Of a stretch of DNA of 64,000 nt, positions 23,763 to 35,134 are shown in pieces. The position numbers and the translations under genes are program-made. The stretch is taken from contig JAPXFQ010002662.1 of the NCBI GenBank assembly GCA_028564705.1, positions 620,001 to 684,000 of the forward strand. The letters are read 5' to 3'. Every line of letters starts with the position of its first letter. The first letter of the stretch is position 1. Under the pieces are notes generated by a model that had not been told where the DNA came from, did not search any database, and saw only the letters and a program-made list of their open reading frames with translations. The DNA is from Apricaphanius iberus (taxonomy: Eukaryota; Chordata; Actinopteri; Cyprinodontiformes; Aphaniidae).

Positions 23763-24370
23763 ATATTGTTTTGGGTCCCTGCAAGAAAGAAGGCTATAAA
23801 TGTGTCATATTTATAGATGATAGTTTTGTAGCCACCTAAGCATCCTGGCAGGGTCCATGCACGTGTTTCGTCGCTGAAAAACGGCCTAGGAAATCATAAA
23901 GTGTATGCCCACCTTGCCCACTTGAATACAAGCACAGTAATAGAGGCACAGTCCTGCGCTATCTGCATAGATGCATGGAGCAGGTGGCGCAGCATAAACA
24001 CCTCGCATTAAGGATATGAGTTAACCAGTTACTTGTGATACAGTGCCCACTTAGCATGCAAGTCTTTATTGGACATTACATGAATCTCTGCTAAGAATGC
24101 TACAGCATTCGCAAATAAACTGTTTAAGATAGTGGAATATCCGTTTGTATATCCTACTGATTATATGAAACTAGCAATGGGAGTATAAGTGGAGGTTAGA
24201 CCTGCACTGTTAAAAGAAATCCACATCTGGTTTTTGTTTGGTGGGGACAAAACTATAATTCATAAACAATGCTGCGGAAATGTCTTGGTTTCAACAACGG
24301 TTATGTTCATAGCCTACTGTCCTGCAGGCACCCCAATAATTACTTGCATGATAAAACCCAAACAGATGAT
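23763..24370. other. No gene or recognised repeat
   Basis: Mixed sequence, no coding signal. It could be the body of a retroposon headed by the tRNA-like unit at 24370-24437, but the relation is not shown. Confidence 0.4.
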
Positions 24371-24437
24371 TTAACGGGGACTCGAACCAAAATGTGCAGG
24401 AGCCGGTCCTGAATGTTAACCACTCTGCCAATACCAC
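24370..24437 (-). ncRNA. tRNA-like relic or SINE head
   Basis: On the minus strand TGGCAGAGTGG (complement of 24420-24430) fits the RNA polymerase III A box and GGTTCGAGTCC (complement of 24378-24388) fits the B box. They start 42 nt apart, close to tRNA spacing. The acceptor stem and T stem do not pair and no anticodon loop with U33 forms, so it is not a working tRNA gene. A tRNA pseudogene or a tRNA-derived SINE head is the best reading. Confidence 0.4.
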
Positions 24438-24439
24438 TC

Positions 24440-25640
24440 TGCTCCATAATGGGGGTTAAACTATTCCGTTTTCCCCTGTCAGAAAACACATTTCTGTTGA
24501 TATCTCTTGCATAGAAGTTACACAGGATAAAATCATATTTTTTGTAAATCCAGTTTTAGTCTGTATTAAGGTTTTAAAACAATGGAGCATATCAATAAGG
24601 TTAAAATACTTTCTAAGATTCACAGAACTAGATCCTACTAAATATTTTCCGAATGTATGGTAGATTAAAAAAAAAAACACAACTCCACTGCTTTTTTACT
24701 GACCTGTCTACTGTGTTGCTTATCCTTAATGTGACTTTTTGTTTCCAAAAAAGTGTCAAGGTATGTGAATACTTTTGCAAGTTTTATATCTAAAACAAAT
24801 TGTCAGCGTTTTGTTTCAAATCAGGAAACTAATTTGGCTTGATTAAATCTCAGCTGAGCCTATTAATGTCCTTGTTTCCGGGATTTTACATGACACGGTT
24901 CACTTTTCGCTGCTGTTTCACAGGCTCACACTGCAACATGCATACATCGCATCATAAGTGTTCAATGTACAACATTCAAAATGATAAACTTTACATCTAG
25001 AGTGTGGGTTTTGTTTGGTCTGTTTCAGACTTCTTTTTTTATTCCATACCATCAGCTTCACTTAATTATTGTCTGTTCCTGGTTATTGTCTTCTACTTTC
25101 TAATAATCTTTTACACACCCAGGCTTGGGCTAATGCTCTTAACACACATAACTAGCACTAATCCTCATCTCCAAGCTAAAGGCATTGTTTCTGGAAAAGT
25201 GAGTTGGACTATAGCATTGACAGCAGGTGCTAAAGCTGCAGCTAACGCTGACTAACACCACCCAGAGCTTCGTCAGACAGGAAATGCTGTGAGGGGATAT
25301 ACCTACTTAGACACAAAACCCACATGCTTCATGAAACCTGACTGAATCACTGGAACACATGAGCACACAAAAGACTGGGACTTTAAACAAAGGCAAAGGC
25401 AAGCTGAACGGTGGAGCTGATCGTTAGGTCACATCTACATAACAGTGGAGCTCTGCAGGAAAACATGAGGGCTTCCTTAACCCAAGGGGACACCGCTGTT
25501 TTCCCCCAGGATGATGCACTGTGGCTGACTGGGTCGACGAAATATGATATTTACATTTCTAACAGCTTCAACAGTTGAGATTCACATTGCAGAGTTAACA
25601 AAATCTGTGGGAATAGTTTAAACTTTTAAAAGTGGTCTCA
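24440..25640. other. No gene or recognised repeat
   Basis: AT-rich sequence. The hydrophobic 83-codon frame at 25004-25255 matches nothing I know. Confidence 0.5.
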
Positions 25641-25649
25641 TTTTGCATT

Positions 25650-25910
25650 TATTTTATTTATTTCCAGGTACCAGGTTACTTTATTGTTACCCATAGGTAA
25701 ACTAGGTTTATAGTCTAGGAGGCAGGAATTCCTTCATCACAACATGACACACACCACACAACCCATTAAACATACAGTATGTGACAGATAAAAACAGACT
25801 GTGGAAGATAAAAACAAACTAAAAGATAAAAACAGACTGTAGAACATGGTCAAGAATGTTACATAAAACATACAGATATACAGTATAATCATATTTGGTG
25901 CAAAAATGTA
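25650..25910 (-). mobile_element. LINE 3'-tail-like repeat
   Basis: GGTTACTTTATTGTTACCCATAGG-type sequence (from 25673) is the complement of the tail seen in CR1/Rex1-type fish LINEs. It is followed by AAAC-rich sequence with three imperfect tandem copies of AGATAAAAACAGACT (about 25786-25840). No RT coding is visible. Confidence 0.4.
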
Positions 25911-26335
25911 ATTACTGAGTGTTTATTTTATTCAAGCTGATTGTATTATGTTAATGCCACAAGTAAAGATCAAAAATCTTTATCTTTGGAACAAATGGTC
26001 AACAAAACATTCCACATCTATTTATTAATATCTAACTATTACAAAATACCATACAAATCTGAAAACAGAAACACAAGGTTGTATTTTGTTACTGCTTGGT
26101 AAAGTTGTTGTCGACAAAATCATCATCAGTAATATATGCGTCTAACTGAAGCTGTATCTCATTTTAAAACAAGTGGTAGTAATTACCCTATCAGAGGCTT
26201 GCAAAGCCATGACATCTTCCTCTGAGCTTTCCAAAATCAAAGTCACAGTAGGATGTGAATGTGATTTCCATTATTATTCTATGTATTACTATACACAACT
26301 TTATTTTTCTACTGTAATGACAGTAGAATGAATGA
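25911..26335. other. No gene or recognised repeat
   Basis: AT-rich unique-looking sequence. Confidence 0.5.
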
Positions 26336-26339
26336 AGGG

Positions 26340-26822
26340 CACTTCTCCCGATCCTCTGGGAGCTCCCAGTGGACTCTGGTCTATGAGCTGACCAAGTTAA
26401 ATGTTGGGACCGCTCCTGCGGGCGTAGACCCAGTCGACTAGCGGCGGCTGGTGTAATACATTTCGGAGTAATTAGCCACGGTGTTAATCAGTTTACATGT
26501 CCTGCTGATGCTGTGACTCCATTCACTCAGTCACAGCATCACTAACACCCGTCACGTGATTGGTTGTGGCGGCGCGACTTGAAGCTGTAGCTGAGATTTC
26601 TCCAACTTCTGTGGCAGACATAAAATGCAGCACATATTTTCGGTTGCGCCTGAAACGCACCAACCGCACTACTTGGTCACGGAAAATAAGCAGAAAAGCT
26701 TTTAACGACGCAAATCTGCATCTGACGTGTCGTGGGATCCCCAGTTGCGCTCATTGTGCACCTCCATTGACTTTACTTGTAAACTGGACTCTCTGGCTGC
26801 GTCTATCGCGTTCGGTGTGCAA
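26340..26822. mobile_element. Harbinger-like non-autonomous element, truncated copy
   Basis: Aligns with the right half of the complete element at 59671-60807. Shared stretches include ATTAGCCACGGTGTT, ATGTCCTGCTGA, GCTGTGACTCCAT, TGATTGGTTGT, GCAGAAAAGCTTT and GACGCAAATCTGC. The right end reads CTATCGCGTTCGGTGTG where the complete copy has CTATCGCGTTTGGTGTG, and the last bases of the inverted repeat are lost. The left terminal repeat is absent. Many CpG sites of the complete copy are mutated here, as expected for an older copy. Confidence 0.65.
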
Positions 26823-26851
26823 GCACTGTTAGAGTATTCTATGAATTGCAC

Positions 26852-27260
26852 TTTCAATTCAATTCACTGTTATTTATATATAATTCACAACAAATGTCAT
26901 GTCAAGGCACTTTACAACAAAAGTCATTTTAATACAATTATACAAACATTCCAATCAGTTAGAAGCTTTCTATGTAAGGAATCCCAGCAGATTGCGATGA
27001 GTCATCAACGTGAGGTTGTGCACAGATCATGTAGACTCCAACCACAGCTATTCCTCAGCAATCCCTCATACTGAGCAAGCATGTAGCGACAGTGGAGAGG
27101 AATAACTCCCCTTTAACAGGAAGAAATCTCCAGCAAAACCTGGCTCAGTACAAGCGGTCATCGGCCACGACCGTCTGGGGGTCTGAGAAGACAGAGAAGA
27201 CAGAGAAGAGAGAGCATGGAGGATGCTCGGTGACTTTGAGCATCATATGGACCGATGTTC
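26852..27260 (-). mobile_element. L2-type LINE 3' end and 3' UTR
   Basis: CAATTCAATTCA, then a TTATTTATATATAATTCACAACA stretch and CAAGGCACTTTACAAC, is the complement of a common fish L2 tail. It continues into the antisense 3' UTR (CAGTGGAGAGGAATAACTCCC, then CTCCAGCAAAACCTGG). The UTR part also occurs at 59284-59560, where it sits with L2 coding sequence. Confidence 0.65.
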
Positions 27261-28585
27261 CCCATCCAGCAGGGGACTTTATAGTTGAGCAGGGCACCAG
27301 ACCATGCATTCTAGTGAAAAGCTTTCTGGCTCATTCAAAACTTACTTTCTGCCGTCCATTGCTCTTTGAGAAGGTAACACGTTCACAAGCTAAAGAAAAT
27401 AAACTCTAGTTAACCAGAAATGGCCCTGCAATGGTAGGCACACATGCCCCTGTTGTAATGGTGGAGAATTGCTTTGCAACACTGACACAGGAACGGCGAA
27501 CTATAAACAAAAAACGTCTCCATCAATATGTCTGTGTCTGGGTGCAAACTTGCTGACAGAGAAGTATAAATTAGGCTTTAGACTAATACAGAGGGTGAAC
27601 CACAGTCCTCTTTCCCCCGGACATGTTCACTTTTAATGTGCTGTCTGGGTGGATTTCATAGACTGAAGAAAATGTCCAGTTTTTCATAATTTTTGAGGGG
27701 ACCAATACGGATAATTAAAATAACTGTTGCCATGCATGCAATATGACACCCTTTCTCTAATCTGACCTCCTCCCAGAGCTACTGCCTAGTGAGTGGTTGT
27801 TGGGCCACAGTTTTGATGACAGGACCAAATACAGACCTCCAGCTGTTGTGACTGATAATCCCACAACAGGAAAAGGAAGAAATTCATATCACATCATCAT
27901 CCCTTTTTAAGCCTATGCCCTGCCCCCTTTCTTTCTATTGCCTGATGCAAATCGATACTAGAGTTGAACTAGAGTTGCATCGGAAGAGAAATCAGCTCAT
28001 ACACTCCAAAATCACCGAAGAGGTTCAGGGCTCCCTGGATCTACAATACATGTACAGTCTGCCGAACATGGATCTAGTAACTGTATCCAACCAATGGAAT
28101 AAGTTCTGAACCCGTCTTATTCAAAACCTTACAGAAGAATTCTGAGAATTACAGATTCCACCAAAGAGAGGTAGGGCCTCACTTATACCTTGCTATGAGA
28201 GATGAGAGTTGCTCAACCAAAGGTGCCAGGCTGAAAGCTGTTTAGCCGCAATGCAGCGCTGAATGCTACCCGTGATAAAGGACCTGTCCCTGAGAGAAGA
28301 TAGGAGCTGAAAGCTGTTGAGCCAAGTCAGGCTGAGAGGATGAACCATATTCCGAGTTATTTGTGGCTAGCTAGCCACAAAACCATGAGGACCGACTGCT
28401 AGCTGTGCCCCTATGCAGTTGCAAGTAGCCGACTGGATAACCACAGCTGGTTCATCTTTATCAGTATTCAATCCAGACAACACAGGCCCTTCAATAGAGA
28501 TCTAAGAAGTGTTCCCCTAAGATTGTCTCTGGGCAGAGAAAAATTAGGATAAACAATTAGGATAAATACTTTAGGGATGGGGCAC
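27261..28585. other. Sequence between two inverted L2 tails; no gene
   Basis: Mixed sequence with a perfect dyad GTGGCTAGCTAGCCAC at about 28362-28377. Short frames (27092-27409, 27915-28109) show no domain. It may be the interior of an old composite insertion. Confidence 0.35.
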
Positions 28586-28589
28586 ACGT

Positions 28590-28745
28590 CAATGTCTCAA
28601 CGCAATCTGCCGGGATTCCTTAAATAGAAAACTTTTTAACTTATTGAAATGTAATTGTATTGAAATGCCTTTTCTTGTAAAGTGCATTGAGATAATATCT
28701 CTTGTGAATTGACGCTATATGAATAACCTAAATTGAATTGAAATT
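28590..28745 (+). mobile_element. L2-type LINE 3' tail, opposite orientation
   Basis: CAATCTGCCGGGATTCC, AAGTGCATTGAGATAATATC and TTGTGAATTGACGCTATATG, ending in AAATTGAATTGAAATTG. This is the plus-strand form of the tail found in complement at 26852-27010, so the two tails form an inverted pair with LINE 3' ends facing outward. Confidence 0.65.
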
Positions 28746-28929
28746 GATTTATGGTTTTGATTGTCCGCATTTGTAAGATTTCCCTATTCATTCAAACAGG
28801 CCGTTCAGCCTGTGGTATAAAAACTGTATTTAGGGTATTGACTGATAGTCATCCAAATCATGCAACAGTAGGTACTTTGTCCCTACAGAGTTCTCCTTTG
28901 TTGTCTGATGCTATACTTCTCAGAGTGAC

Positions 28930-30337
28930 TTGTTAGCCTGTACTACATGCTAAAAGTAGCTTTGTGCAGCATCTGTGCTGATCAACGTCATTTATCTGTT
29001 TGCTACTGGTGCTTGTAAAAATAATATCAGGATTTATAGATACTGTATTCAAAATACCGATCAGGTTTCAAACAGATGGTTTAAATACCATAACTAATCT
29101 TGTAAGATGCTTTGAAACAGCCATTTTAGTATGCCAAAATATAAAAATCCAACCCTTCATTGTGATGATTGATCAATGAAATACATATTCTGAAGAGTTT
29201 GTTGATTTGTAATTCAGCAAATTATTTAATGAAACCTTACTTTCTCTAAAAAATGTTTTGTCTTCATTCTTGCTTTTCTTTGTAAATTTGTTTGTTTGTG
29301 TGTTTGAACACAAACCACACTTTGCTATTCATAATATTCATAATTAGTTTAATACTAAGTTGATCTCACTTTCAAACTCTTCAATACAAGCCTTGGTCTG
29401 TAAGCATACATATCTATACTGGATTTCGACATCACTGTAAATTTACTGGTTAATCTCTCTACTTCTGTGCATATTCAAACATCTTTACCGTTTTATTTTT
29501 GATAGTTTTATAAGTCATTCTTCTTTTATTCAAATATTTTGTTCTGTTTTTAGTATCTTGAGGAGTTGCTGATTGAAGTATTTTTACTGTAAAGTTGAAT
29601 TCCTTTTGTTAACTAGTGTATTTTAGAAAATCTTTGTTTGTTGTTATTCCATACACGTGTAGTAACTTGCTTTTCAAATAACACCATAACTTTACTCATT
29701 CATCTACTTCTGCCTTATCAAGCAGGTAGTCTTAACGCTAAATGAGAATGAACTATTTACTATTATTATTTCCTGGTCAAGGATGGTGCCCCTAACGTTG
29801 TCCTTTTGGACTAAATCGGTATTTTTTAAGTTTTTAATTGCCCTAAGCAATTCATTCATTCATAGTTATTCATAGCCTAAAAAAACCTATTCTTGCACCA
29901 CAGTGGTCCTGATCCATTCACAGACAGAACAGACAATATTGCCACATGCTGATGTGCTGCAGCTGCATTTTGCAGTGTGTGCAATGTTGCGTTTTGACTG
30001 TTAACAAAAAATCAAAGCAAAAGTGAAGCTTTACAGACGAGCAGAGCTGGTATATCAGGCATATGTGTTTCTGTTTGTGACAAAAATGGCAAGGATACTG
30101 TAGGTCACATTGACATATAAAACTATAATAATCCTCTGTAAAGTAAGAGTTAAGTTAAATTGATTTAGGATGAAGAAAAAAAGAGTGGATTATGCTCCTT
30201 TTTAATTGTCTTTTTAGAGACTTCTGCTTTTAATTTAAAATGTTTATGATACTGCAAAGAAAATACTTATTTTGTCAGAAAATTATTTCAGATTTTGTAA
30301 AAATTTTGTCAATTATAACTAAAAAAGTGAATGGTAA
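28930..30337 (+). repeat. Local tandem duplication, unit 1 (1,408 bp)
   Basis: Starts at TTGTTAGCCTG. Its first 159 bp (to 29088) and last about 330 bp (from 30009) recur in order in unit 2. No coding sequence or transposon hallmark is seen, so this looks like an ordinary segmental duplication. Confidence 0.85.
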
Positions 30338-30833
30338 TTGTTAGCCTGTACTAAATGCTAAAAGTAGCTTTGTGCAGTATCTGTGCTGATGAACGTCATT
30401 TATCTGTTTGCTACTGGTGCTTGTAAAAATAATGTCAGGATTTGTAGATACTGTATTCAAAATACAGATCAGGTTTCAAACAGATGGTTTAAATACAAAT
30501 CAAAGCAAAAGTGAAGCTTTACAGACAAGCAGAGCTGGTATATCAGGCATATGTGTTTCTGTTTGTGACAAAAATGGCAAGGATACTGTAGGTCACATTG
30601 ACATAAAAAACTATAATAATCCTCTGTAAAGTAAGAGTTAAGTTAAATTGATTTAGGATGAAGAAAAAAAAGAGTGGATTATGCTCTTTTTTAATTGTCT
30701 TTTTAGAGACTTCTGCTTTTAATTTCAAATTTTTATGATACTGGAAAGAAAATACTTATTTTGTCAGAAAATTATTTCAGATTTTGTAAAAATTTTTGTC
30801 AATTATAACTAAAAAAGTGAATGGTAATTGTTA
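30338..30833 (+). repeat. Local tandem duplication, unit 2 with 920-bp deletion
   Basis: 30338-30496 repeats 28930-29088 with about six mismatches, then 30497-30833 repeats 30009 onward. The middle of unit 1 (29089-30008, 920 bp) is missing. The unit junction carries the shared word TTGTTA at both ends. The missing segment does not begin GT and end AG, so it is a deletion and not a lost intron. Confidence 0.85.
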
Positions 30834-30834
30834 C

Positions 30835-32175
30835 TGGTAATTTTTTATTCTTGTACTTGTGAAAGCTTTTTTAATTTTTTATTTCACTGTTTATTCAAAC
30901 CACATGGAGAATGCATGCTTTAAATAAGTTAAAATCAAAAGTCTGGGCAAAATCCTGAAAGTTTTTCAGGCTGGGCCAAGTATTCTTTTTTTTGTGCAGA
31001 TTAAAATAATGGTCACTTTTCTTTAGCTTGCTTACTTTCCAATTGTATTATTTGCTGTTATTTCAAATATTGATTTTGTTTTTATTTTGCTGTGTTTTTC
31101 TATCAATAGAAGCTTGACCTGGTCTTGCAGTCTGCTTGGCTGTGATGCCATGTTAGCGGGGACAGATAGGATGATGCTCCCAGTAACTGAACGCGCTCTG
31201 TGTATTGTTATAAACTTTTTATTTTCATTAACATAGAAAGTACTTTTAGATCAGCTTTTCAGTTCATTTTGTGTTTCTGCTCTGTCTTTCAAACCCACAG
31301 TCAGTCATAGCAGATGACTGCTTGTACTGAGCCAGATTGGGCTGGAATTTCCGATTTATCCTTCACTATGCTGCGACATAATCGTTCATGTGAAGTGAAG
31401 GTCTGCAAGTGAAAGACTTGATGCAATTTGCTGGATTTTCATAGAGAGAAAATTTTGAAACTGTTCTGAAACTGGGCATTTTTTTGATATGTATCTTAAC
31501 AAGTGTGTATTAAACAGACCACAATTTAAAAGTGCATAACATAAACCTCCTGTAATGCTTGGGTAACATATGAAATTCACAACAATTAAACTAAACCTAG
31601 AATAATATTAGAAATATCATAATAAATATATGTTTAAATATTAGAACATGATAATATTAAACATGCTTCCTGCAGCTGTTTTTCTGCTTCTCAATAGGCA
31701 TTTTCAAACTTTTGTTCAGTCTTCCCACAACTACTAAAGCCCTCGTTAATTTTCTGCTACGCTTTTGAATTATAATTAAATCGAGATTCCTAAGAGACCA
31801 AGGCTTACCCCTACTGATACATGGCATAAAGAAATTATTTAAAAGTCATCACAAAATTGATAATTCTTACTATTTTTCCTGAATAAAATCTGTCACTACC
31901 ACAAAAGTAAGTTGTTATGAATTAGACTGACATTAAACAAAATCCTTATAATGTAATTTTAAACCTTTTGCAACATGTTTTACTCATAATTAATTAATTA
32001 GTTACTTAATTAATAAATTAAAAATTCCTTCATCTGTATTCACACCTCAATGCTCAAATGCAAAAGACAGTAACAAGACTGCAGGCTGAATAAAACTGGT
32101 TAACTGTATTGATAATAAAGCTTGGACTCTGCATTGTTTTCTTTTTTCTTTTCTTTTTTTATTTTACAACAAACA
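30835..32175. other. No gene or recognised repeat
   Basis: AT-rich. TAATTAATTAATTAG-type low complexity at about 31988-32025 and a CTTTTTTC-rich tract at 32140-32160. Confidence 0.5.
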
Positions 32176-32180
32176 CAATG

Positions 32181-32738
32181 ATGCACCACTTTACAATAAG
32201 GCGCCCCTTATAATGGTTAATAAATAATATCTTGTTTATCAACATGTAAACACTGAATGAATAATTAAAAAGTGATTATCATGTATTAATTTGAAGAAAA
32301 AAGTTATAAAACAGGAAAAAAAACTATATTTTCATTCAAAATAGTAAAATTAATCTGTTCTCCTACTTTATGTATTTCATCTACAGGTGCTAATTTAAAC
32401 ATTTCAGACTAAATCATTAGCTTGTAGTAGATAGCTTCACAACTTTACAAGAAGGTTCCCTTTGATAGAGCATATTTATATTGGAGCGATAAAGTACAAT
32501 ACTTTATGCTAAATAATTATGTTCACTTAGTCTGAAATAACAAAATTGGCAATTTTAGATAAAATATTTTGATTAGTTCACTATTTGACAAGAAACCAAT
32601 CAGTTATGTCTCTTTCGCCCCATTAGCTAATGCATGATAAGCATTTATTATTTTTAGTCTTTACAGATTATTTAATAAAGTGTCTAATAACTATTTAAAA
32701 GTCAAAGCAAAAGGGGTGTCTGACTGTAAAGTGTTACC
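32181..32738. mobile_element. MITE-like element with CACTTTACA-type inverted ends
   Basis: Left end reads CACCACTTTACAATAAGGC and then GCCCCTT; the complement of the right end reads TAACACTTTACAGTCAGAC and then ACCCCTT. These form an imperfect inverted repeat of about 28 bp. The 560-bp interior is AT-rich and non-coding. Elements ending GGTAACACTTTACAATAAGG are frequent in fish. No clear target duplication is visible. Confidence 0.5.
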
Positions 32739-32739
32739 A

Positions 32740-33165
32740 AAAAAATTTATTTTTAATTTCAATCATGTATCATTGAACATATGAAATATCATGACATCTG
32801 GTAAATAAAACTGAATACTGTTTTTTAAAAGTTATCACCACCTGATAAATATAAAATAATAAGACTTTTCCATTGGGCCTATTAGAGCTGAAATATTCTC
32901 ATTGTACATCTTTGCGTAGAATCAGAAATCTGTTTTCATTTCTGTTTTGGTGGAGGTCAAATGAATTCTTTGGGGTGAAACTATCAATAAACATATTGAT
33001 TAGGACTAATTAGGATCAATCCCACTGTGTTTAGCTCAGCAGATTAAGTCTGCTGTGCACGTTTGAGTGGTCATGCATGTATTTGCTTTCATATGTATGT
33101 GTGTGTGTTTGCCTGTATACATTATTTTAAATGTGGGTGCGTGTGTCTTTGTCTTGGCTGTCACC
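32740..33165. other. No gene or recognised repeat
   Basis: AT-rich, with a short TG-rich run at 33096-33146. Confidence 0.5.
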
Positions 33166-33560
33166 CTGAAGGTTATCTTCGTGGTGGCAGAATCGTCAGG
33201 TGACAGCCCCGTCCCATGATGCCAAGCAGAACGTCAAACTGTCCTTCCAACCACCGTTCCCTTGACGACAAGAGTTTCACATAGACACTCAGCCTCATAT
33301 AGAGGTGTAGGTGGGAAGTGTGCGTGTGTATCGTTGCTGCAGAAGGGCTGCTAAGACTTTGATAAGCTATCACATGTCCCAGGGGGTGGTCTCTAACGGT
33401 GCATCAGCTCAAAAGCATTGCCCGACAACCGAATCAAATGCACCCAGACCAAAAATCCTGGCAACCGCCACCAAACAAACCCAAACTGACAATATATTTT
33501 ACATACATTTCTCTGAAAAACTCTTGAAAGACAGAGGGGCCTTTCATCTATGAGGAGGTA
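33166..33560. other. Unique complex block, no gene assigned
   Basis: Less AT-rich than its flanks, without repeat structure. Frames on both strands (33173-33373 minus, 33311-33553 plus) match no family. It could be a conserved non-coding block or part of an untranslated exon. Confidence 0.25.
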
Positions 33561-33884
33561 CCTAAAAAGGAAACATCTCTGATAAGGGTGTGTATTTTAA
33601 GGGCCTGCTTTTGCTTCACAATCTTGGACCACAGGAGGGCCTTGTAGCACACAAAGCCTCTGTGATACTGAGTCTTCAAAGCAGTCACTATCAGTGTAAT
33701 GCTGTTTCAAAAACCACCTGTCAATCAAAGTACATGATCAGTTGACAGGTTTTTAAATCATTGACTGGTGGCATTTTCATCATACATCCATACTGTGACC
33801 AACCATAGTGAGTATGTTACAAATGCAAATATACTTTAGTGAACACAGAGGGAAATTAGGTGTTGTAGCTCCTACTATTCCAGT

Positions 33885-34152
33885 TCTTTCAAGGAGTTAT
33901 AGATGCTGATGGCTGTGGGTAGAAATGATCTTCTGCAGCGGTCTGTGTTGCATTGAACCTGAAAAGCCTCTGACATAAGACAGAGGATGCTCAGGGTTGT
34001 TCTTGGTTTTATGAAGAATTCTCCTTTTTAATAATCATCATCATCATACCCCGATATTGAACAGGACCAGCCTTATCTATAAGGTTGTTGAGCCATTTTA
34101 AGTCCTTGGTTCTGATACTACTACCCCAGCAAATTCTTCTGCCATCAATTTC
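33885..34152 (-). pseudogene. Rex1/CR1-like LINE, end of RT ORF
   Basis: On the minus strand the C-terminal segment QCNTDRCRRSFLPTAISIYN (encoded about 33970-33915) matches the end of Rex1-type RT ORFs. Upstream, KPRTTLSILC and, at about 34150, a decayed LLG-motif region match the segment that precedes it. A stop follows at LKELE. In-frame stops and a CAT-repeat expansion (34036-34047) show decay. Only this 3' part of the element remains. Confidence 0.6.
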
Positions 34153-34156
34153 TTCT

Positions 34157-34225
34157 TAAATGGACTGAACTTATATAGCGCTTTTCTAGTCTTACTGACC
34201 ACTCAAAGCGCTTTGGACCAAATCT
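34157..34225 (-). mobile_element. LINE 3'-tail fragment (AAAGCGCT type)
   Basis: ATGGACTGAACTTATATAGC, CTTTTCTAGTCTTACTGACC and ACTCAAAGCGCTTTGG form the complement of a common fish LINE tail. Forward copies of the same tail are at 47740-47833 and 56580-56700. Confidence 0.6.
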
Positions 34226-34445
34226 TTTTTTACTATATATGTGCTTCCATTTGGTAAAGTATAACAGCATGGCATCAATTACCACAATTATACTGATGAA
34301 CTATTTATCATCCATGTATCCTGAAGAAGAGGCAGTTAGGTAGATTTCAGGACTATGTAAAATCTTCGTTTTTATACAAGACGACTGAGACAGCTCCATA
34401 TGAGCAGCTTGCAATGAGAAGGACAACCTAAGTATAACCTCCTGC

Positions 34446-34515
34446 ACAGAATCAGAATCAGAATCAGAATCGGTTTTATTGCCATTGTTTGAGAACAAGT
34501 TCACAAACTAGGATG
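34446..34515 (-). mobile_element. LINE 3'-tail with AGAATC repeat
   Basis: Four tandem AATCAG units (34449-34472) run into GGTTTTATTGCCATTGTTTG and TTCACAAACTAGGA. The complement is a known fish LINE 3' end that terminates in a short tandem repeat. Confidence 0.55.
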
Positions 34516-34678
34516 GCCTCCTTATCCATACGTTGAACAAGGTACAAAATCCAGCATTTATCTTTCCGGCATTAGTGGTTGGTAAAAAAAAAAGTACCCA
34601 GGATGGCCTGTACAATAGTCTACTTCCTGCTTTTGGTGCGGCCCTGGTCCATTTACCATTGACACACGCAATCGAACT

Positions 34679-34683
34679 GAACC
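34679..34683. repeat. Target site duplication, left (GAACC)
   Basis: GAACC directly before the LTR; the same five bases follow it at 34952-34956. Confidence 0.75.
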
Positions 34684-34951
34684 TGTTAGAGCGTATGCTG
34701 CAGGAAGGACGAAGGACCCAGGCGCAGAAGCAGAGTTCGAGGTGAGGTTATATTTTATTGAGGTGCAGCAACATAAGGCGAGACGATACACATATGTAAG
34801 ACAATGATCCAGCGAGGACTGCAGCGCTCGCTGGATCTTAAAGAGGGGGAGACGGGGAGGAACAGGTGAAGACACTCACGGAACACAGGTGCAAACAATG
34901 ATTAGACAGACAGATGGGATGAGGAGAGTGAGTGGGTTGTGCAGCATCACA
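34684..34951 (-). mobile_element. Solo LTR (probably Ty3/gypsy-like)
   Basis: A 268-bp unit starts TGTTAG and ends ATCACA on the plus strand. On the minus strand it runs TGTGAT...CTAACA, the usual TG...CA form. It is bounded by 5-bp GAACC duplications. Read on the minus strand it has an AATAAA polyadenylation signal (complement of about 34752-34760) ahead of CGAACTCTGCTTCTGCGCC, an arrangement typical of R-U5 in fish gypsy LTRs. No internal retroviral-type genes adjoin it, so it is a solo LTR left by recombination between two LTRs. The superfamily call is from look only. Confidence 0.75.
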
Positions 34952-34956
34952 GAACC
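34952..34956. repeat. Target site duplication, right (GAACC)
   Basis: Matches the left copy at 34679-34683. Confidence 0.75.
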
Positions 34957-34959
34957 AGG

Positions 34960-35133
34960 GTTAGTTTCTGAGCGATACTAAAGTTTTTTACGCGGACTAG
35001 AGTTCGTTCGTTTGGTCCAAATCAGAGTTCAATTGCCCATTCACAAGTGCCCAAATTAACCGGACTTTCCAGGTAAACAAACTAGAATTTGTTTCAAGCA
35101 GACTAAACAGGGCTGGTGTGAATGCACCCTTAA
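34960..35133. mobile_element. Possible MITE fragment ending GTGTGAATGCACCCTT
   Basis: The right end GGTGTGAATGCACCCTT and the interior ACTAGAGTTCGTTCGTTTGG resemble a widespread fish MITE whose ends read AAGGGTGCATTCACACC. The matching left end is not found. Confidence 0.35.
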
Positions 35134-35134
35134 A

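Noticed and set aside
24370..24437. Functional tRNA gene on the minus strand
   Set aside because: A and B boxes fit, but acceptor, anticodon and T stems do not pair.
29089..30008. Intron lost by retroposition in the second duplicated unit
   Set aside because: The missing segment lacks GT...AG ends and there is no poly-A or target duplication, so a plain deletion is more likely.
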